Below are positions 1 to 7,288 of a stretch of 11,114 bases of DNA, piece after piece. The stretch spans positions 1-11,114 of the forward strand of contig JAUCGD010000098.1 in assembly GCA_030377945.1 (NCBI GenBank). Reading direction: 5' to 3'. Both the position numbers and the translations under genes were made by a program. Under the pieces are notes generated by a model, which worked only from the letters and a program-made list of their open reading frames with translations, did no database searches and had not been told where the DNA came from. The first letter of the stretch is position 1, and the number at the start of each line of letters is the position of its first letter. The DNA comes from Desulfobacterales bacterium HSG17. Its GTDB lineage: Bacteria; Desulfobacterota; Desulfobacteria; Desulfobacterales; Desulfococcaceae.

Positions 1-12
1 TAATTTCAAACC

Positions 13-101
13 ATATAACGCTAAGCTAACCGGCGCAAAAGGGTGGAGGGAGCGATAGCGACCGGCACCCTTTTGCGTCCGAGTTCAGCGCCGGGTTAGC
101 T
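13..101 (-). repeat. attC site of cassette 1 (copy 1)
   Basis: This is an 89-base attC-like palindrome read on the minus strand. R'' is 95-101 (AGCTAAC on the minus strand) and R' is 13-19 (GTTATAT). The R'' end matches the reverse complement of the left flank of copy 2, not its own R'. A C at 66, where most copies have A, lets GGGTG (41-45) pair with CACCC (66-70), which lengthens the apical stem by one pair. Confidence 0.88.
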
Positions 102-383
102 GGCTTTCCTATTTTACTATACGAATAATTAAAATAGAATGTTTTTTATATAACTGAATATATTCTATATTTCCAAAAAATATTAATCCATTTTTTAAAT
201 TTCAAAACTCATGATATATAAGTATTGATAATCACTTGAAATTATAACAAAAGAATAACATTAAATTTAAAAATGCCTAATTTTGATTGCATCTCTATTT
301 TTGGTACAAAATCGGAAACTTACGGTTAAAATTAAAATTTTAAATTACGCCCATGTTAGGGTCCCTGTATTTTGTAATTTTGT

Positions 384-971
384 TTATCTTAAATAAACTC
401 GCACGGCCTTCCATTTTTCATTTGTTTTATATAAAGTACATCTTTTTAAATATTGCTCAACATTTATAGTTGAGCTTCCACCAAAATCTTCCAATTCAGA
501 TGAAATTTTCATTGTTCTGCCTTCATTATTTTTGTATGTAATAAAAATAGTTGAATTGCTTCTTTCTTTACCGTCTTTGACTTTTATATATGAATTAAGA
601 AATCCATTTATACAATCCGTTGATATAAAAATATGATGACCTTCATTTGATAGAAATAATCCTTCTAATAAATATTTACATTCCCCTTCATCATCATTAA
701 AATTTGATTCTTCTGCGTCATCATCTGATATTGTTTTTTGGGGAATATCAGTAATTGTAGGTTTAGGTTTTTGCCTTTCAGTTTTTTCAATCTTAACGAC
801 TTTCAATTCTGGTATACTTACTGTTGCTCCAAAAAAAGTATATTTTATATTGTTACCTTCTTTCCACCATTGTTCACATGTTAATGTTCTTCCATCTGTT
901 AAATGCAAAATATCTGCATAAGAATTAAACGAAATTGCTAAAAAGATCATTAAATATAAAAATTTTCTCAT
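384..971 (-). CDS. Small exported protein of unknown function (cassette 1)
   Basis: This 195-residue protein begins with a clear Sec signal peptide: Arg-Lys at positions 2-3, a hydrophobic core, and a likely cleavage after SYA at residue 19. The mature protein opens with a beta-rich segment (about residues 20-62, LHLTDGRTLTCEQWW onward) resembling a short N-terminal module that I associate with deltaproteobacterial exported proteins. A polar, acidic linker follows (about 68-96, with DDDAEE and DDEGE), then a second beta-rich region to the end that includes Cys98, Cys119 and Cys178. I do not recognise a catalytic motif. The ATG at 969-971 is preceded by AAGGA with six bases between, which supports this start. 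It is the only gene of its cassette and sits about 280 bases from its attC. The 99-383 stretch between them is AT-rich and holds nothing I can identify. Periplasmic location is inferred. Confidence 0.8.
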   Translation of the reverse strand: MRKFLYLMIFLAISFNSYADILHLTDGRTLTCEQWWKEGNNIKYTFFGATVSIPELKVVKIEKTERQKPKPTITDIPQKTISDDDAEESNFNDDEGECKYLLEGLFLSNEGHHIFISTDCINGFLNSYIKVKDGKERSNSTIFITYKNNEGRTMKISSELEDFGGSSTINVEQYLKRCTLYKTNEKWKAVRVYLR

Positions 972-1199
972 CAGCCATCCTTTTTATGTTTTTAATATCC
1001 TCATTAATTTGTTTGATAACTTTTGAACTCCTAATTTCTTAATTCTTTATACCTGAACATCTTCAAAATTTAAAATACTTAATTCATATTATACTGTTTT
1101 TGTAAAGTATTATAACTGATTACATTAAATATTTATCAAATTAAGTCGTATTTCGTCTTATTACTTTGAGTTATACATAAGAGTAACAAAAATATAGCC

Positions 1200-1288
1200 A
1201 GCTAACGCTAAGCTAACCGGCGCAAAAGGGTGTAGGGAGCGATAGCGACCGGAACCCTTTTGCGTCCGAGTTCAGCGCCGGGTTAGCT
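1200..1288 (-). repeat. attC site of cassette 2 (copy 2)
   Basis: This is an 89-base attC-like palindrome with R'' at 1282-1288 and R' at 1200-1206. Its R'' side, GTTAGCTGGCT on the plus strand, equals the reverse complement of the left flank of copy 3. Its T at 1233 replaces the G found in most copies, a change shared only with copy 5. The two-gene cassette it closes ends 34 bases away. Confidence 0.9.
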
Positions 1289-1321
1289 GGCTTTTTGGGT
1301 AAGTAGGTTAACTTTTAACAC

Positions 1322-2050
1322 TTAATGATTTTGGTGTAAATATTTTGGCATTTGATTCCATTCTTGTCCTTCAAGATGCCTTCCTGCCTTTTTTTTATTA
1401 AAACCGCCCCACTGTTTGAAAAAATATGGGATATCAGCTTTCAGACATTGATCTCTAATATTTGTAGCCCATTTAGGTGCCATAGGTCTTGCCTTGAAAC
1501 CAGATTCACCACCTACGATTACCCAATTTATTTTTTTTAGATCAAGTCTGCCCAAATCATTAAGTAATGGTTCACATGAAAGAAATCTGACGGTAGATTT
1601 CACTTGATTCAAAAGATCTATTCTTTTTATACAACTTTTTGACTCAACAGTAACACCCATCCAAACATTTTCAGGCCATTTTTTTATTTTTTCACTAATT
1701 TGTAACATCCGTTTTGCTCTTTTGGTTAATATCTGAAAGGTATGATTCGGAGATTTTTTTATTATATCTAAGACTTGTAAAATATAATCTTCAGGGACAT
1801 CTTTATGAAAAATGTCACCCATGCTGCACACAAAAATGATATGATTGCCTTTCCATTTTAAAGGTTGTAATAGGCGGTTTGGATGTAATGTAACTTGAAA
1901 AGGGTTGTCTTTTGAATACCCATGTCTTCCGGCCAGACGTTTAGACATCCGCTCTGCATAGCAGTTCTGACATCCTTTACTAATTTTTGTGCAGCCGGTA
2001 ACAGGATTCCATGTTGATTCAGTCCATTCTATTTTGGTTTTTGGTGACAT
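1322..2050 (-). CDS. Phage Gp37/Gp68-family (DUF5131) Cys-motif protein, TcmP partner
   Basis: This 242-residue protein belongs to the Gp37/Gp68 (DUF5131, PF07505) family, recognised by several features. The N-terminus carries IEWTESTWNPVTGC with a C-x6-C-x2-C cluster at Cys20, Cys27 and Cys30. A central part contains SMGDIFH (about 76-82) and ILTKRAKRM (about 107-115). The C-terminus carries VGGESG followed by ARPM and finally FFKQWGG. The three-cysteine cluster resembles those that hold an iron-sulfur cluster in radical-SAM-like enzymes; cluster binding and any SAM chemistry are family-level inference, and the substrate is unknown. The start lies four bases after the upstream tcmP stop, so the two are almost certainly co-transcribed and may be translationally coupled. 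The length is normal and no disruption is seen. The family is found in phages and mobile regions, which fits a cassette. An RNA- or DNA-modifying or defence role is plausible but not shown. Confidence 0.9.
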   Translation of the reverse strand: MSPKTKIEWTESTWNPVTGCTKISKGCQNCYAERMSKRLAGRHGYSKDNPFQVTLHPNRLLQPLKWKGNHIIFVCSMGDIFHKDVPEDYILQVLDIIKKSPNHTFQILTKRAKRMLQISEKIKKWPENVWMGVTVESKSCIKRIDLLNQVKSTVRFLSCEPLLNDLGRLDLKKINWVIVGGESGFKARPMAPKWATNIRDQCLKADIPYFFKQWGGFNKKKAGRHLEGQEWNQMPKYLHQNH

Positions 2051-2054
2051 AATA

Positions 2055-2936
2055 TTATTTGCCTAAAATATGTTGAGCAATTTTTACAGCTGTCGGTGCA
2101 CCTTTAGGATTTGATGCAGCAAAGCATAGAAGAAATATTGGAACATTTCTTGAATTACATAGTGGCAATGGAGTGTCAGCAACTTTAGCAAATACTGTTT
2201 TCAAACGCTTGATAAAAAAATTGCCAATAGAATCAAAATTTGCTTCTTTGACAAGAGGCTGATCGGTTGTATCAAAAAGAGACATCTGTTTCTTTTTACG
2301 GTAAAAAGCTTCCTCCCAATCATTTGTTCCAAAAAACTTTGTCAGTCGATCTGCCCATGCTCCTTTTGGTGGTGAGTTTTTTGTCAAAAGTCTATTCACT
2401 GCCTGCCCCAAAGGAAATAAAAGCCATAAATCAATTGCCTGGGTTTGCGCAATAATTTCAATTGTTTTCCAGTCAACAGCCATTCCATAAGGATCAAGGA
2501 AAACAACAGCCCGATTAAAACGCCAATCTTTATTTTTGCACCAAGATTGAATGTAAGAATTGGCATCTTCCTGAACGATGGTAATCTTATCATAATATTG
2601 ATAAAAACTTAAACGTAATTTTTCCAATTCTTCTGCATATTCTGGTGATTGTTCTACAAAGATATATTCGTTAAATGGGGGAACAGATTCAAGAGCTATT
2701 TGAGCACTACCTTTTTGGAGATTAATTGCATCATTGTCATCAAAAAGAGGTAATGAATCTATGCTTACTTTTTCAGGATTTCTGTAACCAGTGCCAGCGA
2801 ACGCATCAACATAAAAGGTATTCAACTTTGAGGCTCTTGGATTATTTTTAAAGATAGTCATGTAAGCACTCAGATATTTTTTTATGCGATTTAACTTTTC
2901 CTCAGTCCATTGTCCTCCAAATTGATGTGTCGTCAT
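2055..2936 (-). CDS. tcmP: Three-Cys-motif partner protein TcmP (methyltransferase-like)
   Basis: This 293-residue protein matches the TcmP family, named for being encoded beside a three-Cys-motif protein, here the DUF5131 gene just downstream. The opening FGGQWTEEKLNRIKKYLSAY is typical of the family. The sequence then shows the order of motifs of a class I SAM-dependent methyltransferase fold. A glycine-rich loop YVDAFAGTG (42-50) comes first, then an acidic end of strand two, FVE (93-95), then EDAN (123-126) and FLDPYGM (146-152), which sits where DPPY-type catalytic motifs lie in amino-methyltransferases. I infer SAM binding from this; the substrate is unknown, and a nucleic acid is only a guess. 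The ATG at 2934-2936 has AGGAA about ten bases upstream, a slightly long but acceptable spacing. It is the first gene of its cassette and starts only about 39 bases from the cassette's 5' boundary, so it may depend on transcription from outside. Confidence 0.87.
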   Translation of the reverse strand: MTTHQFGGQWTEEKLNRIKKYLSAYMTIFKNNPRASKLNTFYVDAFAGTGYRNPEKVSIDSLPLFDDNDAINLQKGSAQIALESVPPFNEYIFVEQSPEYAEELEKLRLSFYQYYDKITIVQEDANSYIQSWCKNKDWRFNRAVVFLDPYGMAVDWKTIEIIAQTQAIDLWLLFPLGQAVNRLLTKNSPPKGAWADRLTKFFGTNDWEEAFYRKKKQMSLFDTTDQPLVKEANFDSIGNFFIKRLKTVFAKVADTPLPLCNSRNVPIFLLCFAASNPKGAPTAVKIAQHILGK

Positions 2937-2974
2937 ATAATATAGTTCCTATATTTTTTAGTAATATTTCAGCC

Positions 2975-3063
2975 AGCTAACGCTAAGCTAACCGGCGCAA
3001 AAGGGTGGAGGGAGCGATAGCGACCGGAACCCTTTTGCGTCCGAGTTCAGCGCCGGGTTATAG
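2975..3063 (-). repeat. attC site of cassette 3 (copy 3)
   Basis: This is an 89-base attC-like palindrome with R'' at 3057-3063 and R' at 2975-2981. Its two ends clearly differ (GTTATAG on the right, GTTAGCT for R'), so the palindrome is not flanked by a duplication of its own. Instead GTTATAGTGCT on its right is repeated inverted at the left flank of copy 4, eleven bases. Confidence 0.9.
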
Positions 3064-3310
3064 TGCTTTATTTTTGGAGAAAAAATATTTAACTATTTGA
3101 AAAATATTCATTTTATACATACATTAAATATCTCAAAAATTATTCAATTAAGGTAAAACTAATTTCATTTGAAAGTTGGTTAATATGCAACATAATACAA
3201 AAATTGTTCCATTTCAGAAATTCTGAGTTTTGATAAGTTAACATGCAGTATATTACTTTATTTACATAGCTCTATTTCAGTAGATTTGAATTTTATATAG
3301 CTCATATGCC

Positions 3311-4060
3311 TTAATGTAAATATTTTTTGATTGCTTCATCAATTTTTTTAATAAGGTCATCTTCAACTTTTTTACTGTATAAAATGTATCGTTTCAATCC
3401 TGATGGCATATTCGAGAAATGTACATATTTGAAATCCGCTTTTCTAAAACCAGCTTTAGGAATCAACACATCAGCTTCTTCTTCAAAAGTAAAGAAATAG
3501 TCTGCTCTTTTCAATTTAAGCAATTTAAGCAATTTAATATTATCTAAAAAAACTTTCTTCATAGCAGGTTCGTATTTTGTAATTTTATCATCAATAAATT
3601 TTCCGTATGAGAATCCGTCTTTAACTAATAAAAATAAATCACGATTCATGAAGACTTCGGCCAATGCATTTCCAGATTTAATTTTATTGTTGTTAGATGA
3701 CGCCAAAGCGATTCTTGATTTATTTTGATATATGTAATCTGAGTATTTTGCAAACTTTTGACGTTCCTCATTTTTATACCATCCTATAGTGCAAAATCTT
3801 TCATTATTTTTTTTTAATTTTATTAACAGACGGTTAGGAGGGAATGATCCAAATTTGTAAGAGACACCTGCCTTATCAAATACAGTTTTAACTCGTTCAA
3901 TAACGATACCTTGAGCAATTTCATTTTTATTCGTAAAAAAAAATGGTGGCCTTTCATTGTAGTAAATTGGTAAAGATTTACTTGTATTTTGGGCATTTAA
4001 TAAATTAATTTGAAAAAAGCTTATAATTGTAATCAATAAAGCAAAAATAATCTTTGTCAT
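3311..4060 (-). CDS. Periplasmic substrate-binding protein, SBP family 3-like (cassette 3)
   Basis: This 249-residue protein starts with a Sec signal peptide (hydrophobic residues 4-21, likely cleavage after LLNA at residue 23). The mature part has the layout of a family 3 extracellular solute-binding protein (PF00497-like). It begins with a short strand and YYNERPPFFF (about 33-42), then a helix with QGIVIERVKTVFDKAG. A middle segment CTIGWYKNEERQKFAKYSDYIYQ follows, which in this family marks the lobe cleft, and then a second lobe. Such proteins normally pass amino acids or similar ligands to an ABC transporter or sensor; no permease or ATPase is encoded here, so it acts alone or with partners elsewhere. 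The ligand cannot be read from the sequence. The start has AAAGGAC upstream with a long gap of about 13 bases. About 250 AT-rich bases separate it from its attC, and I see nothing in them. Confidence 0.8.
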   Translation of the reverse strand: MTKIIFALLITIISFFQINLLNAQNTSKSLPIYYNERPPFFFTNKNEIAQGIVIERVKTVFDKAGVSYKFGSFPPNRLLIKLKKNNERFCTIGWYKNEERQKFAKYSDYIYQNKSRIALASSNNNKIKSGNALAEVFMNRDLFLLVKDGFSYGKFIDDKITKYEPAMKKVFLDNIKLLKLLKLKRADYFFTFEEEADVLIPKAGFRKADFKYVHFSNMPSGLKRYILYSKKVEDDLIKKIDEAIKKYLH

Positions 4061-4108
4061 AATTTATCTAAAGTCCTTTAAGAATTATATTTATTTATAA
4101 TATTAGCA

Positions 4109-4197
4109 CTATAACGCTAAGCTAACCGGCGCAAAAGGGTGGAGGGAGCGATAGCGACCGGAACCCTTTTGCGTCCGAGTTCAGCGCCGGGTTATAG
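4109..4197 (-). repeat. attC site of cassette 4 (copy 4)
   Basis: This is an 89-base attC-like palindrome with R'' at 4191-4197 and R' at 4109-4115. GTTATAGTGC on its right is found inverted at the left flank of copy 5. It closes the cassette that has no convincing gene. Here the two ends of one attC also agree with each other, because cassettes 3 and 4 share the same end sequence. Confidence 0.9.
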
Positions 4198-4279
4198 TGC
4201 GTTTTTCTTTTTTGTGCAAACTGTTCTCATTAGATTTTAGTTTTCAATTTGTTCATTTATTTTGTTTTTTCATAATGTT

Positions 4280-5225
4280 GTTGCAAACCGTGTCCCGCAA
4301 GTGAAAACAAGATTATAAAAGATTTTGTGCAATTGTCAATATTTTTAACAGTTTCCAAGTACGAGAAAATATTTTCAAATAGAACTGTCGTTAAGTTTGT
4401 TGCAAACTGTGTCCCGCAAGTGAAAACAAGATTATAAAATTTTTGTGCAATCCCTAATATTTTTAGTAGGTTCCAAGTACGAGAAAATATTTTCAAGTAG
4501 AACTGTCGTCAAATTTGTTGCAAACTATGTCCCGCAAGTGAAAACATGCTTTATAAAAATTTTGTGCAATCGCCAATATTTTTAACAGTTTCAAAATACG
4601 AGAAAATATTTTCAAGTAGAACTGTCGTCAAATTTGTTGCAAACTATGTCCCGCAAGTGAAAACATGCTTCATAAAAATTTTGTGCAATCGCCAATATTT
4701 TTAGCAGTTTCCAAGTACGAAAAAATATTTTCAAGTGTAACTGTCGTCAAATTTGTTGCAAACCGTGTCCCACAAGTGAAAACATGCTTTATAAAAATTT
4801 TGTGCAATCGCCAATATTTTTAGCAGTTTCCAAGTACGAGAAAATATTTTCAAGTGTAACTGTCGTCAAATTTGTTGCAAACCGTGTCCCGCAAGTGAAA
4901 ACATGCTTTATAAAAATTTTGTGTAATCGTTAATATTTTTAGCAGTTTCCAAGTACGAGAAAATATTTTCAAGTGTAACTGTCGTCAAATTTGTTGCAAA
5001 CCGTGTCCCGCAAGTGAAAACATGCGTTATAAAAATTTTGTGCAATCGTTAATATTTTTAGTAGGTTCCAAGTACGAGAAAATATTTTACAAGTAGAACT
5101 GTCGTCATGTCTTTAGCAAACCGTGTCCCGCAAGCAAAACTTTGTTTTAAGGATGATTTGGAACAGTCATCAATTTTTTCAGTAATTGCCAAGTACGATG
5201 CAAAATTATTTCAAAGAACATCAAT
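4280..5225. repeat. Eight tandem copies of a ~119-bp unit forming an ORF-less cassette
   Basis: Units begin at about 4280, 4399, 4517, 4636, 4755, 4874, 4993 and 5113. Seven are close copies of 118-120 bases; the eighth is clearly decayed and runs to about 5225. Each unit begins with GTTGCAAAC or a close variant, followed by GTGTCCCGCAAGTGAAAAC, an AT-rich centre, and TTCCAAGTACGAG next to GAAAATATTTTC, a 12-base perfect palindrome (first copy 4365-4376), ending in CTGTCGTCAAATTT. A 119-base period is not a multiple of three, so the reading frame shifts at every unit and no long ORF results. Sequence differences are scattered single bases, with the outer units most divergent, as expected of an array grown by internal duplication. 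It fills nearly all of cassette 4. A non-coding RNA, a protein-binding array, or inert satellite DNA are all possible; the sequence does not decide. Confidence 0.92.
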
Positions 5226-5290
5226 ATTTTTAATTTTAACTGAACGATAACTATTTTTATTTATTAAAAAAATCAATGCACAACGAAGCA

Positions 5291-5379
5291 CTATAACGCT
5301 AAGCTAACCGGCGCAAAAGGGTGTAGGGAGCGATAGCGACCGGAACCCTTTTGCGTCCGAGTTCAGCGCCGGGTTATGC
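5291..5379 (-). repeat. attC site of cassette 5 (copy 5)
   Basis: This is an 89-base attC-like palindrome with R'' at 5373-5379 and R' at 5291-5297. Its right end GTTATGCCT is repeated inverted at the left flank of copy 6, nine bases. It carries a T at 5324 like copy 2. Confidence 0.9.
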
Positions 5380-5455
5380 CTGTTTCCGTTTCTGATTTCT
5401 GTATTTTTCTTTATGCTTAAACAATTGTTTAGCAATAATAATAGGATGTTAATAT

Positions 5456-5669
5456 TTATATGGCCGCTGTATGTGCAGAGATATTTACATCGCCTAATTT
5501 TGGCTTATACCAATTGCGATAACTAATCTGCCGTCTGAATTTCTGTATCCATTCCGGCACAGGGAATGATATTTGATTATTTGGTATATAAGTTTTCGCA
5601 ATTGGTATTATTCTGTTATGCCGCTTCTTTGTTATGAATACTGTAATCGACAAGAAATTTTGCAATCAT
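5456..5669 (-). pseudogene. Possible broken gene downstream of the second substrate-binding protein
   Basis: Thirty-seven bases after the stop of the substrate-binding gene, an excellent Shine-Dalgarno (AAGGAGAT, 5677-5684) sits seven bases before an ATG at 5667-5669. That frame encodes only MIAKFLVDYSIHNKEAA before a stop at 5616-5618. A second frame, open from a TTG at 5665 to 5456, would give 69 residues ending in NWYKPKLGDVNISAHTAAI. Two overlapping frames behind one good ribosome site look like a frameshifted or truncated gene, but a short leader or chance are also possible. I do not recognise either product. A perfect 13-base inverted repeat, ATACCAATTGCGA at 5507-5519 and its complement at 5596-5608, lies inside it and may be the remnant of a small inserted element. 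Confidence 0.3.
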
Positions 5670-5706
5670 TTTTCTTATCTCCTTCCATTTTCCATGCGGA
5701 AGTCAC

Positions 5707-6468
5707 TTAATTATAGCGTTCAATGATCTTCGGAATTTCCCCCGAATCATAACCGTCTTTCATAACTTGACTGAAGTGTTTCAGAAATTTTGTCATTTTC
5801 ATATGTTTGGCAAAGGCAAGATGATTCGGAGTTAATCCTAAAGGTTTTTTCAGAGCTACAAATTTATTCTTATTTTCCAGCAGAGATGGATGTCTCTCAA
5901 CAACCATCCTCAAAGATGCTAAACCGGGATTAATGATTGCAACATCGGCTCTTCCTCCTAACAACATTTGCAGGATTCTTTTATTTGTATTAACTTCGGT
6001 GAGTTTAAATATTTTATTGACTGATTGTTCAAATTCTTTCCCATGACTAGCTCCCCGAATCTGTATAATTTTTTTTCCTTCTAAATCATTAATATCCTCA
6101 AATTCAAAGGTATTGTCTTTGGTAGTAATCAGAAGTGTTTCATCAATATACATCGGGTATTCAGCGTATTCAAATTCCTCTTGGCGCTTCGGCGTTTTTG
6201 CAAAACCGATAATGCCGCCTTTTCCCATAAGTGCCTGGTGTTGTGCCCTTTTCCAGGGAACTAGGTGCACTTCGAAATTAATATCCATTTTTTCTCCGGC
6301 ATATTTAACTATATCTACTAATATTCCAGCAGGTTTCTCATCCTTAAAGTAAGCTTTGGGAGGTTTACTTTGATTACCAAACAGAATAATTGTTTCCGCA
6401 CAGAGAATGCTTGATCCGTGTATTAAATAGAATATTACTATAAAGATCAATGCTCGTTTGTGATTCAT
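5707..6468 (-). CDS. Periplasmic substrate-binding protein, SBP family 3 (cassette 5)
   Basis: This 253-residue protein has a Sec signal peptide with likely cleavage after LCA at residue 24. Cys23 is preceded by Leu rather than Gly, Ala or Ser, so it is probably not a lipobox. The mature part reads as a complete family 3 solute-binding protein: a first strand ending in KPPKAYF, the helix GILVDIVKYAGEKMDINFEVHLVPWKRA, a cleft segment GFAKTPKRQEEFEYAEYPMYIDETLLIT, the hinge DLEGKKIIQIRGASHG, and a second lobe with GGRADVAIINPGLA. Ligand identity cannot be inferred. No transporter genes are nearby, so the protein may serve a distant permease or sensor. The start has AAAGG nine bases upstream. 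It is only distantly similar to the protein at 3311-4060, so the two cassettes are not recent duplicates. Confidence 0.87.
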   Translation of the reverse strand: MNHKRALIFIVIFYLIHGSSILCAETIILFGNQSKPPKAYFKDEKPAGILVDIVKYAGEKMDINFEVHLVPWKRAQHQALMGKGGIIGFAKTPKRQEEFEYAEYPMYIDETLLITTKDNTFEFEDINDLEGKKIIQIRGASHGKEFEQSVNKIFKLTEVNTNKRILQMLLGGRADVAIINPGLASLRMVVERHPSLLENKNKFVALKKPLGLTPNHLAFAKHMKMTKFLKHFSQVMKDGYDSGEIPKIIERYN

Positions 6469-6804
6469 AAGTCTATACCTTTCGTTTAAGTTGATGTACT
6501 CTCGTTCGAAGTAGTAACGTGGGCGATTCCAAGGAAAATTTACTTATTTTTTTGTATTGCCTCTTGTCAAAAAAATAAAGTAAGGTTCCTCCTGAACTTC
6601 CTTTATAAGCGATTTGTTTCATAGAAAAAATATACATAAGCACCTCAACAAAAGTTCTTCAACATTTTTTTATCACCGAATTGTAACTGGTGTCAGTTTT
6701 TCTAAAATTATAAATGTGGAAAGACTTATGTTCAGGTACTTATAAATTCAAGGTGCAATTTTTTAATATCACCTCCTTTACCGTATTTTTCATTTCATAA
6801 AAAG
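6469..6804 (-). other. Gene-free 5' part of cassette 5 with orphan Shine-Dalgarno sequences
   Basis: These 336 bases carry no credible gene. On the minus strand there is a near-perfect complement of the 16S rRNA 3' end, TAAAGGAGGTGAT (6768-6780), but the nearest candidate starts give peptides of eight residues or fewer. A second one, AGGAGGAACC (6584-6593), has no ATG at a usable distance. TTGACA on the minus strand (6565-6570) could be a -35 box about 100 bases upstream of the substrate-binding gene, but no good -10 box stands 16-18 bases away, so I do not call a promoter. Confidence 0.45.
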
Positions 6805-6893
6805 GCATAACGTTAAGCTAACCGGCGCAAAAGGGTGGAGGGAGCGATAGCGACCGGAACCCTTTTGCGTCCGAGTTCAGCGCCGGGTTATGT
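6805..6893 (-). repeat. attC site of cassette 6 (copy 6)
   Basis: This is an 89-base attC-like palindrome with R'' at 6887-6893 and R' at 6805-6811. GTTATGTTTTT on its right is repeated inverted at the left flank of copy 7, eleven bases. It has one base change at 6813 (T for C), in the unpaired spacer between R' and L', where it should not disturb the stem. Confidence 0.9.
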
Positions 6894-7288
6894 TTTTCTC
6901 ACTAAGAAAACTGTTGCATTGCGTTTTAATCAATCTGTTTAAACTCAATGCCTAAAAAATCGCAGTTATGTCAAATATCTTTTTACTATTTTTTTTACAG
7001 GATACAAAATCATCCTGTGTTTTCTGTTCATAAAAATGTGAATACCCCTGAATGGAAATAGAATATTTATTCACTAATTTTTATAAGAATTATGCCATCT
7101 TTAAGTTTTATTCACAGGTTGCCCTGATTGCAAGAAAGTTTTTCAGACAGATTTTATGGGCATAGTACATAATTCCGAAAGCTTTCAATCCGTTTTCAGG
7201 TTTGGGCAGTCCTGCAAAAAATGGACTGCCCGGTTTTATTTATAATTTTTCAAAAAGTAAGATGCATCCCAGCTTTTATAATTTAGTA
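6894..7288. other. Gene-free 3' part of cassette 6
   Basis: These 395 AT-rich bases between the dodecin stop and its attC hold no ORF that I believe. The only structure I see is the strong hairpin at 7204-7231, listed separately. The remainder could be a decayed gene or untranslated 3' sequence. Confidence 0.5.
7204..7231 (+). terminator. Strong hairpin downstream of the dodecin gene, terminator-like on the plus strand
   Basis: GGGCAGTCC (7204-7212) and GGACTGCCC (7223-7231) form a perfect nine-pair GC-rich stem with a ten-base loop. On the plus strand it is followed by GGTTTTATTT, a rho-independent terminator layout. On the minus strand, which carries the dodecin gene ending 57 bases away, no U-run follows. 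It may end antisense transcription entering the cassette, or protect the 3' end of the dodecin mRNA. Confidence 0.5.

Noticed and set aside
4257..4496. 79-codon minus-strand ORF
   Set aside because: It lies across two tandem units, and the same sequence in later units falls in other frames with stops, so it is a by-product of the repeat.
4280..5225. CRISPR array
   Set aside because: The whole 119-base unit is conserved with no unique spacers, and no cas gene is present.
6541..6570. Promoter for the cassette 5 gene (TTGACA at 6565-6570)
   Set aside because: No acceptable -10 box at 16-18 bases.
6768..6780. Fragment of a 16S rRNA 3' end on the plus strand (ATCACCTCCTTTA)
   Set aside because: Neighbouring bases do not match 16S; it is more simply a strong Shine-Dalgarno on the minus strand.
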